A stretch of 64,000 nt of DNA from assembly GCF_011386835.1 (NCBI RefSeq), contig NC_088791.1, forward strand, positions 57,865,498-57,929,497, in the 5' to 3' direction. The notes beneath the pieces are model-generated. The model saw nothing but the letters and a program-made list of their open reading frames with translations. It ran no database searches and was not told the origin of the DNA. Origin of the DNA: Chrysemys picta bellii (Eukaryota > Chordata > Testudines > Emydidae). Both the position numbers and the translations under genes were made by a program. Of the stretch, positions 35,490-48,221 are shown piece by piece. Each line of letters begins with the position of its first letter. Position 1 is the stretch's first letter.

Positions 35490-36425
35490 TACCTAGAAAT
35501 CCCAAATGAGATCAGGGCTAAGGTTGCCAACTTTCTACTCGCATAAAACCGAATACCCCTGCCCTGCCCCTTCTCCAAGGCCCCACCCCTCCGCTCACTC
35601 CATCCCCCCCTCCCTCTGTCGCTCACTCTCCTCACCCTCAGTCACTCGCTCATTTTCACCAAACTGGCTCAGGGGGTTGGGGTGTCGGGGGGTGTGAGGG
35701 CTCCGGGTTGGGACTGGGGATGAGGGGTTTGGAGTGCAGGAGGGGGATCAGGACTGGGGCAGGGGGTTGGGGTGCGGGAGAGGGTCAGGGATGCAGGCTC
35801 TTATCTCAGGCAACTCCCAGAAGTAGCGGCATGTCCCCCCTCTGGCTCGTACACGGAGCCACGGCCAGGCAGCTCTGCGTGCTGCCCCATCCACAGGCGC
35901 CGCCCCCAAAGGCTCCCATTGGCTGTGGTTCCAGGCCAATGGGAGCTGCAGAGCCGGCACTTGCGGGAGGGAGGGAGAGGCAACGTTCGGAGCCTCCTGG
36001 CTGTCCCTATGTGCAGAAGACGGAGGTGGGACATGTTGCTTCCGGGAGCCATGCGGAGCTACGGGAGACAGGGAGCCTGCCTTAGCCCCCCCTGTGCTGC
36101 CAACCGGACTTTTAACGGCCCGGTCAGCTGACCAGAGCTGCCAGGGTCCCTTTTCAACCGGGCATTCCGGTCAAAAACCAGACACCTGGGAACCCTAATC
36201 AGTGCCCCATTGCGCTAGCCACTGCACAGACATAATCCTGCCCTAAAGAGCTCACATTCTAAATAGATAAGACAGACAAAGCGTGAGAAGAGAAACAGAT
36301 TGGGTGATCTATCCACGGTCACGCTGTAAGTCAGTAGCAGAGCCAGGAGTACAAACCTTGTTTCCAAAGTGTCAGTTCAGTATCCTATCTGTTGGCCCTG
36401 GATTCCTCTCCAGCTGCTTGGACGC
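35490..36425 (-). mobile_element. Antisense MIR-like SINE split by a hAT MITE
   Basis: The left piece is ACCTAGAAATCCCAAATGAG. The right piece resumes at 36206 with CCCCATTGCGCTAGCCACTG, CCCTAAAGAGCTCACATTC and CACGGTCACGCTGTAAGTC. These are consecutive parts of a MIR/L2-like repeat read on the minus strand. The hAT MITE at 35519-36197 interrupts it with an 8-bp duplication. Confidence 0.6.
35519..36197. mobile_element. hAT-type MITE, 679 bp
   Basis: The ends TAAGGTTGCCAAC and CTGGGAACCCTA form a diverged terminal inverted repeat. The flanks ATCAGGGC (35511-35518) and ATCAGTGC (36198-36205) match at 7 of 8 bases, an 8-bp hAT duplication. Inside, CATAAAACCGAATACCCC mirrors GCATTCCGGTCAAAAACC, and GGCTCCCATTGGCTGTGG faces CCAATGGGAGCTGC. 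Non-coding. Confidence 0.8.
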
Positions 36426-39400
36426 TCCTGCAGATTTGTAATTTATGATATTAATTCAAGATATTAAACTGATTGATTTCAATTTATATAAGTTGTTATA
36501 ATATTTGAAGGTGAACATAACCCTTCAGACAAATGTCTGTACATTCAAGACATTCAAAAAGACTTCAGAATTTTAAAAATATAAAATGCATAATTAAATA
36601 CTTTTATCCAGTCTGTACACACACTCTCAACTCATATCTGGATAACTGCACTCTGTATGTACTTCATTTGGTAAATAAAATTAACATACTGAGCATATGT
36701 AGTGAAGCATTTTCACTTACGTCATAGCTTGTGTTTTCACAGTCTAGTTTTTATTTAATATGTATCAAAGTGAATAATCTTTTATTCAGGGACTTGCAAA
36801 TAGGCTAACTTTGAACTTTTAAATACAAACTAATTTTGAATTATAAAAGAATAAAAAAGAATGTGACAACTGTAAAATCCATTTTAAAAAAATAACTCAA
36901 ACAACTGACTGTATTTCCCTGAGCTTCCCCTCTTCTGTCCCTCCAGTGCTGAATTTGTGCCAAGGTTTGCCAGGTCTGAGCCTTGGCACCTCTGTTGCAT
37001 CAGTTATGAATGTAAAAAAATTGCTTAAGCTCCGCCACCTCTTTCATTACAAATTAAGCACTGTGTCCCTCCCAAGAACCCCGAAACTAACAAATACAAA
37101 GTATTTCTGAAATGGGAAGAAACATGAACAATATTAGCCCCAAATGCAGTGTTTTTTGGAAAGTCATAAACCACTGAGAATAGGGGCTTGGAATGAAAGT
37201 ATCATTTTGGTTATAACTATGCATTCTTGCAAATGATAACTCCTCTTATTTTTCTTATGAACTTCTGTTTGTTTTATTTCCTCCTTGGTATTTTCATTGA
37301 TTTCTAGAGCATAACTGAGCAGTTATGCTATTGTGCACTTCTTAGCACCAGCCTACTTACTGGCTGTTCATGCACCTGTTGGTGTGCAAACAAAAGAACA
37401 AAATACAGTAAAGTTCTGCAACCTGTCTGCCTTGCTTTCAATCAAAATGCAACAAAAAGGCAAAAGAAAATTCAGGATGGGAAAACATCTTACGTACCAA
37501 TAAGTGGGTCACTTTGTTTTTATCTAAAATGTTTTAGATGACCAGATGGTTACAAAGTTTTATCTGCATAATTTGTATTTGGTTCATACATCTGAGATCA
37601 TGAAATAGCTGTGAATTGTGAACACACTACATTCCTTTTGGGACCCAAAGTAGAAAAGCCTTATATCAGGGAGCCAAATAGTTGGGGAGCACTGAGTTTA
37701 TTGCTTTCATGAACACCTGTGCATTGGTTTTTGTTTTTGTTTTAATTTGTATGTATCTGAAAAGTGATGTAAGCAGCATCTGGTTATCCTTACTCAATAT
37801 GCCTATGCTGCCAAAAAAAATCAACAGATTCCTACTGTACTGCATTTCAGAACTAATGAAGACATAATTATATCCCTGAGCAGGAAGAGGGAATTATGCT
37901 TTGTTGGGGACTAGACTAGAAGAGAGAGTGTGTGTATTTTGAAATAAGTAAGAAAACTGATACTTTCTGTCAAAAGTCTGGCATTTTATATTGGTTGCAA
38001 GCTGACTGAGAAAATACTTCTCTTACAATAACGGGTAAAATACAATGGTTAATAATGAACAATGGGAACTTGCATTTCATTTGAAGTTTATATATTGCTA
38101 AATCCATTACAGTTCTTAAAGGTTTCTCCCTTTCATTTTATATAGCTATTCTCCATTTTTTCACCTCTTGCTTGAAATTAATATGTTGATTTGGAATCTC
38201 CATGAAGATTATAAGAAATCTGAAGCTGATAATTAAGAGCAGGGCTGTAAGATTGTATATGTGAAAATAATAGTAGTTGTAGGAACATATTCTGAGATGG
38301 TGTGTTGTTTCTTTTTTTTTTTTAACTCGCCTGTTTTTTAGATTTATATTTGAAAATCTGTATTAAAAATGTTAGAAAGACAAGGTGGGTGAGCAATAGC
38401 TTTTGAGCTCTCATCCTGGGACCAACATGGCTGCAGTGAAATTATTACAGTTATTATTTTAATTAGTATAAAAAGTCATTTAACTCTCATTTTAACTTAA
38501 AAATAATCACCACTTAGTTTATTTTTCCTTTAAAAATATCCACCTTCATGGAAAAAATGAACTAAAATACAACAAAAAGAGGTGAGTGATTATATGCAGA
38601 CTGATAACTTATAACAAACAGGATTAAGACTATACTGGGCTATACATTACAACTATTCAATTTTATGTTCTCCCTCGGACTGTCAGCATTCTCATACACA
38701 CCTGGTCACATAACTTCTAACCATTGCCTATTCCTCTCTTCTCTGGATCATATAATAATGGGACCTTGAGAGTGTTGTTGGGATCATCATGAACACAAAG
38801 TTCATCACATCCCTAGAACCAGCCATCCGCTATCACATGTGTATGCCACCATTTGCTATTTTCACTGAGGGCGATATTAACCCTTGCAGAGGCACCACTC
38901 AGGCCCCGTGTAACCAATTAAATTCTCAAAATAAGCGTGAGTGGTATTTAAGTAAATTGCACCTTCGGGGACTATTGTGTATTGGGATTTTGCCTTAATC
39001 TGTGCTAACAAAGACAGAAAGAAGAAATGGTATCTTTTCCAGAGGCTATAGTAACTTTTAGATCAGACAGTCCCAAGTAGACAATTTTCAATTTAGCGCA
39101 CACATTTTTTAAAATCTTGGCCAAGGTGTGTAAAAAGAGTTTATAACTATAGTGATGACAATGAATTTAACATTCAAATACAGAACAGGATTTTTTCTTT
39201 TTTTCTATTGTAACCTTGTATGCTAAATTGCAACATAGGGTAGAAAACAAAAGACTTGTGGAGCTGTCTCTCTTTTGCAGAGCTTGGCTTGATGCTGTGG
39301 AGCCAATGGATTTTTTTAAAGTTAGTACAGCTTCTTAAAACAAACACATGTGCGCGCGCACACATACACAAAGCTAATAAGGGGCCACATCCTACTGTCC

Positions 39401-39770
39401 TCACTTGCGCAAACCCCCCATTATAACAGTGTTTTATACTATCAGGTCAATAAGTGTTTTAAGTATCTATCCAGATACAGTTTGGTGTGTAAACTGATAT
39501 TCAGCTTGGTTTTTTTTTTCTGTTGCTGCTATTCATTTGTATGTTTTAAACACAATACAATTTTCTGCAACAACATTTTTTTAAAAATCACTAAGATGAT
39601 GTAAGCCAGTTAAGTAAATACTATACATAATTGGTAAAATGGAGCCTTTGTGTGTGCATGTGTCTCCTACAATCACACACAAATATATCCCGTTGGAGAA
39701 CTAGGAATCTTGGCTATCTAATGGAATAAAAGAAAACATTGGATCCTAGCCCCAGCAGTTCATGAACTAT
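36426..39770 (+). other. Intronic sequence, nothing recognised
   Basis: No gene, RNA gene or mobile element could be supported. Short CA/CG dinucleotide runs occur near 39350-39366. Confidence 0.4.
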
Positions 39771-39782
39771 CATACCTTATAG

Positions 39783-40097
39783 TAGGGGTCGGCAACCTTT
39801 CAGAAGTGGTGTGCCGAGTCTTCATTTATTCACTCTAATTTAAGGTTTCGCGTGCCAGTAATACATTTTTAATGTTTTTAGAAGGTCTCTTTCTATAAGT
39901 CTATAATAATATATAACTAAACTATTGTTGTATGTAAGGTAAAATAAGGTTTTTAAAATGTTTAAGAAGCTTCATTTAAAATTAAATTAAAATGCAGAGC
40001 CCCCCAGACCGGTGGCCAGGACTGGGCAGCGCGAGTGCCACTGAAAATGAGCTTGCGTGCTGCCTTCGGCACGCGTGCCATAGGTTGCCTACCCCTG
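39783..40097. mobile_element. hAT MITE with perfect 8-bp duplication, 315 bp
   Basis: TAGGGGTCGGCAACCT at the left and AGGTTGCCTACCCCTG at the right are terminal inverted repeats. CCTTATAG flanks both ends exactly (39775-39782 and 40098-40105). The interior reads TGGTGTGCCGAGTCTTC and GGCACGCGTGCCATAGG. This is a common non-autonomous hAT family in reptiles and encodes nothing. Confidence 0.9.
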
Positions 40098-40105
40098 CCT
40101 TATAG

Positions 40106-42815
40106 TCATGAAGTTAGGATGTATTGAAAAAACAGTTTTAGAAAATGGTTGTTTTTTTTAAAACCTGTTACTGTACTATTTTTTCCTCTCGTGGGGAGGC
40201 CTATATGACATACTCTGGTTGAGGAAGTGGAGGGATATGAAAAACTATACCAAGTTAAAACTTTTGTTTTTTACAATGTTATCAATTAAAAAAATAAATA
40301 AAATACTGACGTTTTCTAAAATGCTCTTTGTCTAAAATATATGATATCAGTATATATAACCTAGACTGTCTGAATACCCTAGGGTACACTGACTAAGATC
40401 AGGTAATTAAGGGAATCTTAAATTTAATTAAGATTTTGTGGGACATAGCCCGGTTTAGCTAATGGGGAGTTTTGGATAATCAAAGTACAGATAATCAAAA
40501 TAGTACAATGTTGGTGTAGTTTGGGATGGATTACAAAACCCCTTGCTGCTCATGCAGTTATCAAAAATACATGCATATAAAACACTATATTGTATTCTAC
40601 ACTAAATTCTATTATGATTTACTTAAATTGTAAACTCCTTGGGGGGGTAGGAATGCTCTTTTATTGTCTGTAAAGTGTCATGCACGTCTATGGCTCTGTA
40701 CAATTTAAATATTCTAATAATTTATAGCAGTGTTCTGGATATATATATACATATATATACACACACACACACACACGAGATAGAAGATGTAAAGGGAGTA
40801 ATATGACATGACCTACTGTAAACTAATGATGACCTCAACAGTAACTAATGGCCTGAAAAGAGGGAGGAGCCACAGAGCAGGCAGGAAACATAGAGAAGAC
40901 ATCCAGCATGTTAGGCATCCAGCATGCTTTTAGCAGCTGCTTCTGTGCCAGTCTGTACCCAAGAAGATTGGCAAATGTGCCTGGCAGGCATGCAGCTGGG
41001 AGGAAGCTGTGTGCTGTGGGTGGGTAGGGAGGGGTGAAGGGGAAACCTTGAGAGGGGAAAGATGGTGGGTGAGAACTACATTGTCAAAAAGTTTCACTGG
41101 TATAAGAGCACCGAAACTCTGCCTCCCTCATTTCTCATGCAAAACTGGAGTGGTACATCAGTAACCTATCCTTCCTGTAATATTTGGCATTCTTTCTTTC
41201 ATTTGTGGTGTAATGCCAGATGTAAAACCCACAATATTATACTACATTATTTCTGTTAAAAATGCTTGACAGTTGTATGTATTTTACATAAGTTGGTTTG
41301 CTTCTTGCAATAGTGCAACAGAGCAACACAGACCTGTTGCTTTTATATTGTGACTTGTAGTTTGACCACAGCTTTCTTGTTGTGGGTTATTGTCTCAAAA
41401 ATAGTGATACCAAAACATGTTACAGCAGGACTAATCATAGCTCAGTAATTCAGGCTGAGTTGAGTTTTGCATTTAAAGTAGGGATTCAACCTCTTTGTTA
41501 TGTATGAAGAATATAACATAGTTTCAGCAGTATTATTCTGAGTACAGAATTAATTTTCTGAGACTTAGTTCATTTTAACTCAAATTAATTAGTGAAGAAT
41601 TGGGTCTTAGTAAAAATCGCACTGGTGTCAGTGTCCCTCCCGCCCCCCCCCCCCTTTTTTTTTTCTTGGTCCTGAATTAACTTAATAATGGCAGAACATA
41701 GATTCTTCAGACTTTCCATATGGCTAAAACTCATTGAAATCTTGTACATAAATTTACATGTGAAAAAATTAGATGTAATTAAACGAAGCTATTAACAATT
41801 GTATATCACTATTATGATTATATAGACAAGGTTAGATGAACAGCTAAAGTCATATTAACTCGCAACTGTGACATCAAAAGTAACAACCAATAAATACCCT
41901 TACTCTACAGCTAATTAACGTCCTATAATTCTATGGGTTGTACTGAGTCAGCAATATGAAAGCTGCTGTACTCATTTATCAACACTTTGAGCTAGATAAC
42001 TTAGTCCTTTGATGTAAAGCCATTTTAAATGTATCTTACTTTGTTTTCTGTATAGCAAAAGACCTTTATTGATTATAGCAACCTTAAATACTAATACGTA
42101 TTCACCTTATTTCCTTTTGATTAATAAGAAATAGATCCACCTATCTTGGAGCTAATATTTGTTAGAATGCATTTTTGGAGTTGTACTGTAGTAAAAATGT
42201 TTTTACCTTAAGCAACTTAAAAAAACACAAAAATATGATTTATATTCCAAATGCTCGAACACGTTTGTGGATATCAATGCTTAATTAAATCAATGTGTAT
42301 TCATTGGGAAAAGATTACTCTAGTAATGCTCAAGACCTGTTTTTCTTTTTGAAAGTGTTTTATATTCAACAGCATGGTATTGAAGTCTATATCTTTATAG
42401 TCCATATGTGGGTTTTTAGTTGGAAATAATTTTGTGTTATCAAAATGTACGAAAATACTTTTTTATGCTCTACTAATTGTGAAAACCATGCATGTGATGA
42501 CAAATATTATTGGCTGATAGTAATAGCTCATTAAATAATTCTTTGTTTAAAAAACCCTGTTAAATACAACAGTATCAGCAGATGCACACCGTTGCATTTT
42601 CCACAACTGGTTGCATTGTCACTGTAATTACAATATCCTCAGCATTTTAGGAAAAAAAGTTTATTATTTACACTGCAGTCAAACTAGTGGTGTGGTATCT
42701 CTAGGAACTTCTTAACACATGTGACTCTTGATGTCTGAATTGAACTTCCAATTTTCGACTTTAAGCAAGAGGATGGATACATGGGAGAAATGTTACGTTG
42801 ATAGGAAGGAGAGTG
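40106..42815 (+). other. Intronic sequence with simple repeats
   Basis: No gene. A MIR/L2-like 3' remnant (TTGTAAACTCCTTGGGGGGG) lies near 40627-40725. An AT/CA microsatellite lies at about 40740-40777. A C-rich run followed by T (CCCCCCCCCCTTTTTTTT) lies at about 41642-41665. Confidence 0.5.
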
Positions 42816-42824
42816 CTGACTATA

Positions 42825-43021
42825 CAGATGCTCCCTGGATTACGCAAGACCCGATTTACGCAAATTCGCACTTACGGAAAAAGTTCTATAAGCCAGAAAT
42901 AGGATTGTCGAGTTGCGGAAATTTTTGCATAACGTACGTGTATACGTTTCCGGCTTACACAAAATTTGAATTACGCAACGCTTTCCGGAACGGAACGATT
43001 GCATAAGTCGGGGGGCGTCTG
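42825..43021. mobile_element. Mariner/Tigger-type MITE, 197 bp
   Basis: The ends CAGATGCTCCCTGGATTACG and CATAAGTCGGGGGGCGTCTG are inverted repeats, flanked by TA (42823-42824 and 43022-43023). The interior is CpG-rich, with repeated TTACG motifs (ATTTACGCAAATTCGCAC). Non-coding. Confidence 0.85.
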
Positions 43022-43062
43022 TAGCTAGTTTTGCATTGTACTTGGATAGGATGGACTAATGA

Positions 43063-43144
43063 GGGCTTGTCTACATTTGGAAATTTACGTGAATAATTAT
43101 TCTGGAATAGTTGTTTTGGTAAATTTAAAAGTGTAGACAGGACC
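43063..43144. mobile_element. Short Harbinger-like MITE, 82 bp
   Basis: GGGCTTGTCTACATTTGG and AAGTGTAGACAGGACC face each other, with TGA at the left and TTA at the right as a diverged 3-bp duplication. The interior AAATTTACGTGAATAATTAT is AT-rich. It is a minimal relative of the copies at 32-33 kb. Confidence 0.65.
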
Positions 43145-43149
43145 TTAGT

Positions 43150-43685
43150 ATCTGCGTCAGACGCCTCTGCTGAGCCCTATTGACCCTGCAGAATCCCATT
43201 GCCCCTGCACCTGGAACCCCCCCCAACGAGCCTCTGTGCATTCAGATCCCCCCATACCTAGGCCCCCCACTGAGCTGCCTGCACCTAGATTGTCCCACAA
43301 AGAATCCTCTCACCCCACACCTGGATCCCCCGAGCCCCTCCACACTTGGATCCTGCCTGGTTGAGCCGACCTGCCCCATACCTGGAGCAGAGGGGCAGGG
43401 CCCCAAGGTGTTTCTGGGGCAGGCCCAGGCCTTGTGCTGTATCAGGGTCGGGCGCAGCCTCACTGCTGAGTCCATGTCTGTGCGTGGGGGGGGGATGCGG
43501 GGAAGGCGGGGGGTGCTGCAGGGTAATCTTCCACTTTCGTGCAGTCAGTGGCCTGTGCTCCCCACTGCCATGCTGGAGCCTCTGCATTTATTTATTGACA
43601 AATAAAACTTGCAGAATTTTAAAATATTGTGCGCGGAATTGTTAATTTTTTGGTGTAGAATACCCTCAGGAGTAATGAAGTCTGG
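43150..43685. mobile_element. Non-autonomous repeat, right end intact (TACTCCTGAGGG end)
   Basis: The right part CTTGCAGAATTTTAAAATATTG, TTTTTTGGTGTAGAATACCC and TCAGGAGTA is the end of a reptile repeat family whose opposite end appears at 49579 (ACTCCTGTGAGAATTCTGCG). The left part is C-rich (CACCTGGATCCC-type repeats, 43195-43385). The left end is not defined. Confidence 0.5.
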
Positions 43686-43769
43686 CCTGCAAGACACTTC
43701 CAGTGCCCTCTGGTTTGCCTATGGAGGTTTGGCATGAAAGACCATAACAACTTCTCTTTGCATACTCTG

Positions 43770-44285
43770 TTGGGGGAGGGGGTTTCCCCCATAGATGTAT
43801 TTTGCCTTTTTTCTCCCCTTCTTCCTTTGACGTATCAGAGACTGGCCACAACTGGATATGGGACCCCTGGTGTAGTGGAGCAGTGCTCTGCGGTGGTTCA
43901 GAGAATCCTTTCTAGATGCCTGGCTGGAATGTCTTTGCTCACCTGCTCAGGGTCATACTGATTGCCAGATTTGGGGGTCAGGCAGGAATTTCTCCCAAGT
44001 CAGGGACGTTGGGGTGTTTCACTTCCTCTGTAGACATGGTTCGCCTTCTGGGATTATCTGGGTATGTCTCACCTAATCAGTTCCCTGCCATTGCAGTAGC
44101 CTTGGGCATTGGTGGCACTTTGACCTCTCCTGGTCTATACATGTGGCACATAGTGTATTCTCTTGAGGACTGAAATGCCTATGCTAATTGAAGTCTTTGA
44201 GCTTAATATAGGGGTATTTGGGTGAAATTTAATGGCCTACTGTGTACAGGATGTTAGACTAGAATTTGATTTTTCTTTCTGGTCT
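43770..44285 (+). mobile_element. CR1 3' UTR fragment
   Basis: GTATCAGAGACTGGCC, TTGCCAGATTTGGGGGTCAG, GGAATTTCTCCCAAG and ACTTCCTCTGTAGACATGG match the CR1 3' UTR layout, including the stretch shared with the young copy at 17.6 kb (ATTTGGGGTCGGG). The terminal octamer is lost. It is moderately diverged, and open frames across it are incidental. Confidence 0.65.
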
Positions 44286-46205
44286 CAAACTCTTTAAAAT
44301 AATGTTCTCGGTTTATTCATTGGCTACTGGCAGCAAAATGTATGATCTTGGCATATTACATCTTCAGTTATTCCTGGGAAACATCCTTGCTTTGAATTAA
44401 ATGCAGGCTGAGTTAAATGAGTTCTGGCTTCCTGCTCCACTAGCATAGTCTACTCCTGCCTCTTGCTTTAATTGAGAGCTCATGAATGCAGTGACCCTGA
44501 ATACTAACCCAGTCATTTGGCCAGTCCACTCTGTCATAAAAACTATCTCTTGTGTCAAGAGACTGGATGAAAATAAAGTTATGCCATTTTATTACATATG
44601 GTATTCAGTAAATGTGCAGATAATATGATGGTTTATTTTCAGTCAAAATGAATGCAAATTTATAGTCATCTGTCAGCACCTGAAAGTGTTTTTAAATGTA
44701 ATGTTTGTTTTTTCTTTTTTTATTACAGTACAAATTATATGATAAACCTCATTGTTTGAATAATACTCTGATTTTTCTCTTATTCTTTCTGTATATCCTG
44801 TGACAAACAAAATATCTATTTTTAAAAGACTTCTGGAAAGCTACGGGTGCTTTGTAGTTATGTTATGGTACTTGGAGACATTCAGCTTTATACTTTGGTA
44901 TGCCTTGTATGACTGACACTTGAAACCAAAGAGTCATAATGTAAAATGGCCCATACATAAAATGCTTTTTTCATTTTGCAGAGCAAATATTTTGTGTGTG
45001 TGTATATATGTAAGTATTTATAAGTTTTTGATTTGTTGTATCAACTAAATGTGTCAGCAAGTTAACAAGTCTTCCAGCAGGGTGCAGTCTCTTCTCAGGA
45101 TTCATAATGCTTTCAACTAAATATTTTAGTTGATTTAGTCACATATTTGCATTTTCATAGCAAGATGTTGAGGTTTATTTATTTTTTATTGCAGATCTTC
45201 TGGGGAAATGATTAACATTTTTTTAATATGCATTCAACTTTCTTATTGTGTCTTCCAATGCTATTTAAAAGATGAAATTGAGTTAGTTTTGGTAAGTTTG
45301 GTGATAAGGCAGCATAAAATCAACAGATTTCAAAAATCAGAAAATGTAGCTCTCATTCACATTGCTTTAGTCTCCAGAATAAAATATCTACCTTTTTTAT
45401 TACGAAGACACCATTCATTAAATTACTTCACTGCTGTCTTGTGTCTACAGACAGACTCAAACAATAGAACCAACAGAGGGGTGAACTTTCTTCCTTCATG
45501 TTAATGGTGTGTTAACTTCAAAGCTTGGTTGTGACAATTTAAATTCTTAACACTGCTAAAGACTAGTCAAAACACTGATTGTATAATTGAAATTTAATTA
45601 TAAGGTTCTGGTTTTTGGCTGTGGGTGGGGGCACACATACCATAAAATGAAATCTGTCCATTTCTCTTACGCTAGGTCAATGGAGAAAAGATTAATTTTT
45701 TTAAAATGCTGCTTGTAAGTTTCTTCATGGATATAACAAGTTTTATTAGTTCAGTAGATGTATAATTTAGTCAGTCCAATTCTGTCTTCCAGCTGTAGAA
45801 ATCTAGTGTTTGTGTAGTTTTTGTTTCCCCATAGTAAACTTAACAGATGCATTTATAATTTTGGGTGCCCATAGTGATAGTTAACAACTGCTGTTCACAA
45901 AGGCTATTTGTTCAACAGGTTAAACACTCCTGTATCTGTTTGATGTAGTTTATCTACTCTAACCTATTATCTCTTGACAGTAATCTTTTATACCAGCTTT
46001 CAGTCCAACCCACTTCCCCTTTGTACAATATCATATTTCAGCCAGGGCATTCCCATGTCTCAGATTCACATCTAGTATTTCAGAAATGCATTTCTTTTGG
46101 CTGCTAGGTATTGTCATCCATTTAAAGAAATTCAATGTTATTTTGATTGGCTAGTCTGAAAGTGGCCTGACAATTGCACTTCTAGTGTGCATCTACATTA
46201 GGAAA
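44286..46205 (+). other. Intronic sequence, nothing recognised
   Basis: No gene or identifiable element. A TG/TA microsatellite lies near 44992-45010. Confidence 0.4.
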
Positions 46206-46207
46206 TA

Positions 46208-46395
46208 TACCTCTACCCCAATATAATGCTATCCTTGGGAGCCAAAAAATCTTACCGCGTTATAGGTGAAACCGCATTATATCGAACTTGCTTTGATCCA
46301 CCGGAGTGCACAGCCCCGCCCCCCCAGAGCACTGCTTTACCGCGTTATTTCCAAATTCCTGTTATATCAGGTCGTGTTATATCGGGGTAGAGGTG
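46208..46395. mobile_element. Mariner/Tigger-type MITE, 188 bp
   Basis: TACCTCTACCCCAATATAAT and GTTATATCGGGGTAGAGGTG are terminal inverted repeats, flanked by TA (46206-46207 and 46396-46397). ACCGCGTTATAGGTG and TTTACCGCGTTATTTCC occur inside. Non-coding. Confidence 0.85.
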
Positions 46396-46912
46396 TATTA
46401 TAGCTGTTTTTTAGCCTTGGTGCAGATACACTACTGATAGCACAAATGCAAGATCTAGTATATACTGGGTACAGGTATTTTCACCACTGAAAACAGGATT
46501 AGATGATGTAGTGTGGAGCAGTAAACTTCCCTGATAGATTCTATTTCTTAAATGGGCAACCTACCCTAATTCTCAATTACTGAGCGACAGTCTCCACACA
46601 CTGATATATATTGCTTTCCACAACCAAATCTCTGTACAACCTCTCATGAGTGATGTACCCGAATACTTGGATGTTAATATCTAAACTGTATTCTTAAATT
46701 TATTCACCTAAATTTGGGTTATTGCTGATTATATACTCTATGTATCATATGACTTTAAAAAAAAAAACCCTCTGTATTTGTGGATAATCTAAGTACTACA
46801 CCCAGATGTACAGACACTCTTTTCTCAACCTATGTATTACATACTTTTTTAAACATTAGCTTTAATAAAAAATTTAAGTCTGTTAAATATCTGCACCCAA
46901 TCTGTACTAGAG
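46396..46912 (+). other. Intronic sequence, nothing recognised
   Basis: Spacer between two mariner MITEs. No supported feature. Confidence 0.4.
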
Positions 46913-46914
46913 TA

Positions 46915-47396
46915 CCGTATATACTCATTCAGAAACTGAATATTTTTGGTAAAAAAGTGATGCATCAGAGAGCGGGGGTCGGCTTATAAACAGGTCTACA
47001 CCAAAATTTGATGATTTTAAACTCTATGGAATCACTGAATTGAATATCTAATACACTGCCGTTTTGTTTACCTGGAGCGTCTGCAGGCACAGAGCCCCTC
47101 AGCTCCCTGTGGCCGTGGTTCGCCGTTCCCTGCCACTTCCTGCAGCTCCCATTTTCTAGGAACGGCAAACCATGGCCACTGGGAGCTGAGGGGCCCCGTG
47201 CCTGCGAATGCTCCAGGTAAACAAAACGTCTAGGCCCGCTAGAGGCTTACCCTAACGGGCCGGGAGCCAAAGTTTGCCAACCCCTGAAATATAGGGTCGC
47301 CTTATGAAAGGGTCATAGAGTTTTTACTATTTTTACCTAACCATCTTGGGGGGGGTCAGCTTATAAACGAACGGGCTAATGAACGAGTATATACAG
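46915..47396. mobile_element. Tc1/mariner-type MITE, second copy of 24.3-kb family, 482 bp
   Basis: The ends CCGTATATACTCATTCAG and CTAATGAACGAGTATATACAG are flanked by TA (46913-46914 and 47397-47398). The interior holds a palindrome (TTTACCTGGAGCGTCTGC facing TGCTCCAGGTAAACA, and CTCAGCTCCC facing GGGAGCTGAG). A hAT-like end, AAAGTTTGCCAACCCCTG, lies at about 47268-47285, as in the 24.3-kb copy. The shared nested structure means the nesting predates amplification. Confidence 0.85.
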
Positions 47397-47398
47397 TA

Positions 47399-48086
47399 TA
47401 TAACATTATAACCTGCGCTATATATAACCTGTGCTGCTGTTTTTCCTAGTATTGACAAGGTTCTAGAGCGGGGAGATATGTCCTGATGATAGAGCAGAAG
47501 AATTACATAGACAATACAAAGGATTTTTTATCTTCTCAGATATCAAACAAAGATCCTTCTTATGATGATTTATCAAACTCATTGGTTCCAGAATCTGAGT
47601 AATTAAAGAGAAGAGAGGAAGCTTCTTCTTTTTCTTGGTGAATGAATTCCATATATTTCAATCAGTATTTGGGATTTATTACAAAACTTTTATTTTTTCT
47701 TGTGGCTGCAGTTGGGAGATTTAATATTCAAGAAAAATCAATATGACTCTTAATTTTAAAGGTATAAGAATTTTGCAGTTCTGTTTGCATGTCCAGTTTT
47801 TTAACTGATATGCTTAATTCCACAGATTTTAATTTCTTGATTTTTTTTTTTTAAGCAAGACCTTGTTTAGTTAAACATATTTCCTTAATTATTCATTTAA
47901 CTGTATGTTAAATAGGTACTCTGTATTGCTCTTTTTGAAAGACTTATTATTGATGGTTATATTCTCTTTGAAATTACGATTTTTAAAGCCCCTGATTTAT
48001 AGCAAGCATCATTCATTGCTGACAGTTAAGGGTGTATTTTGATTAGGAAAAAGGGTGTGTTCTTACCACATATTGGTTAAAAACAT
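47399..48086 (+). other. Intronic sequence, nothing recognised
   Basis: AT-rich, no gene or identifiable element. Confidence 0.4.
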
Positions 48087-48221
48087 GGTAACTAACATGA
48101 GGTAAAATCCCAGTGAAGACAAGCAAATTAGGTTGTACTTCAGGTACACCTGGACCTGCTACCTTGTATTAAACTACAAACTGCTTTGTCTTCACTAGAA
48201 TTTTACCTCTTGTTAGTTATC
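48087..48221. mobile_element. Fold-back MITE with 36-bp arms
   Basis: GGTAACTAACATGAGGTAAA (48087 onward) through AGTGAAGACAA at 48122 is matched in inverse by TTGTCTTCACTAGAATTTTA to TTAGTTATC (48186-48221), with a few mismatches. The 63-bp centre is also partly self-complementary. No target duplication could be assigned. Confidence 0.7.
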
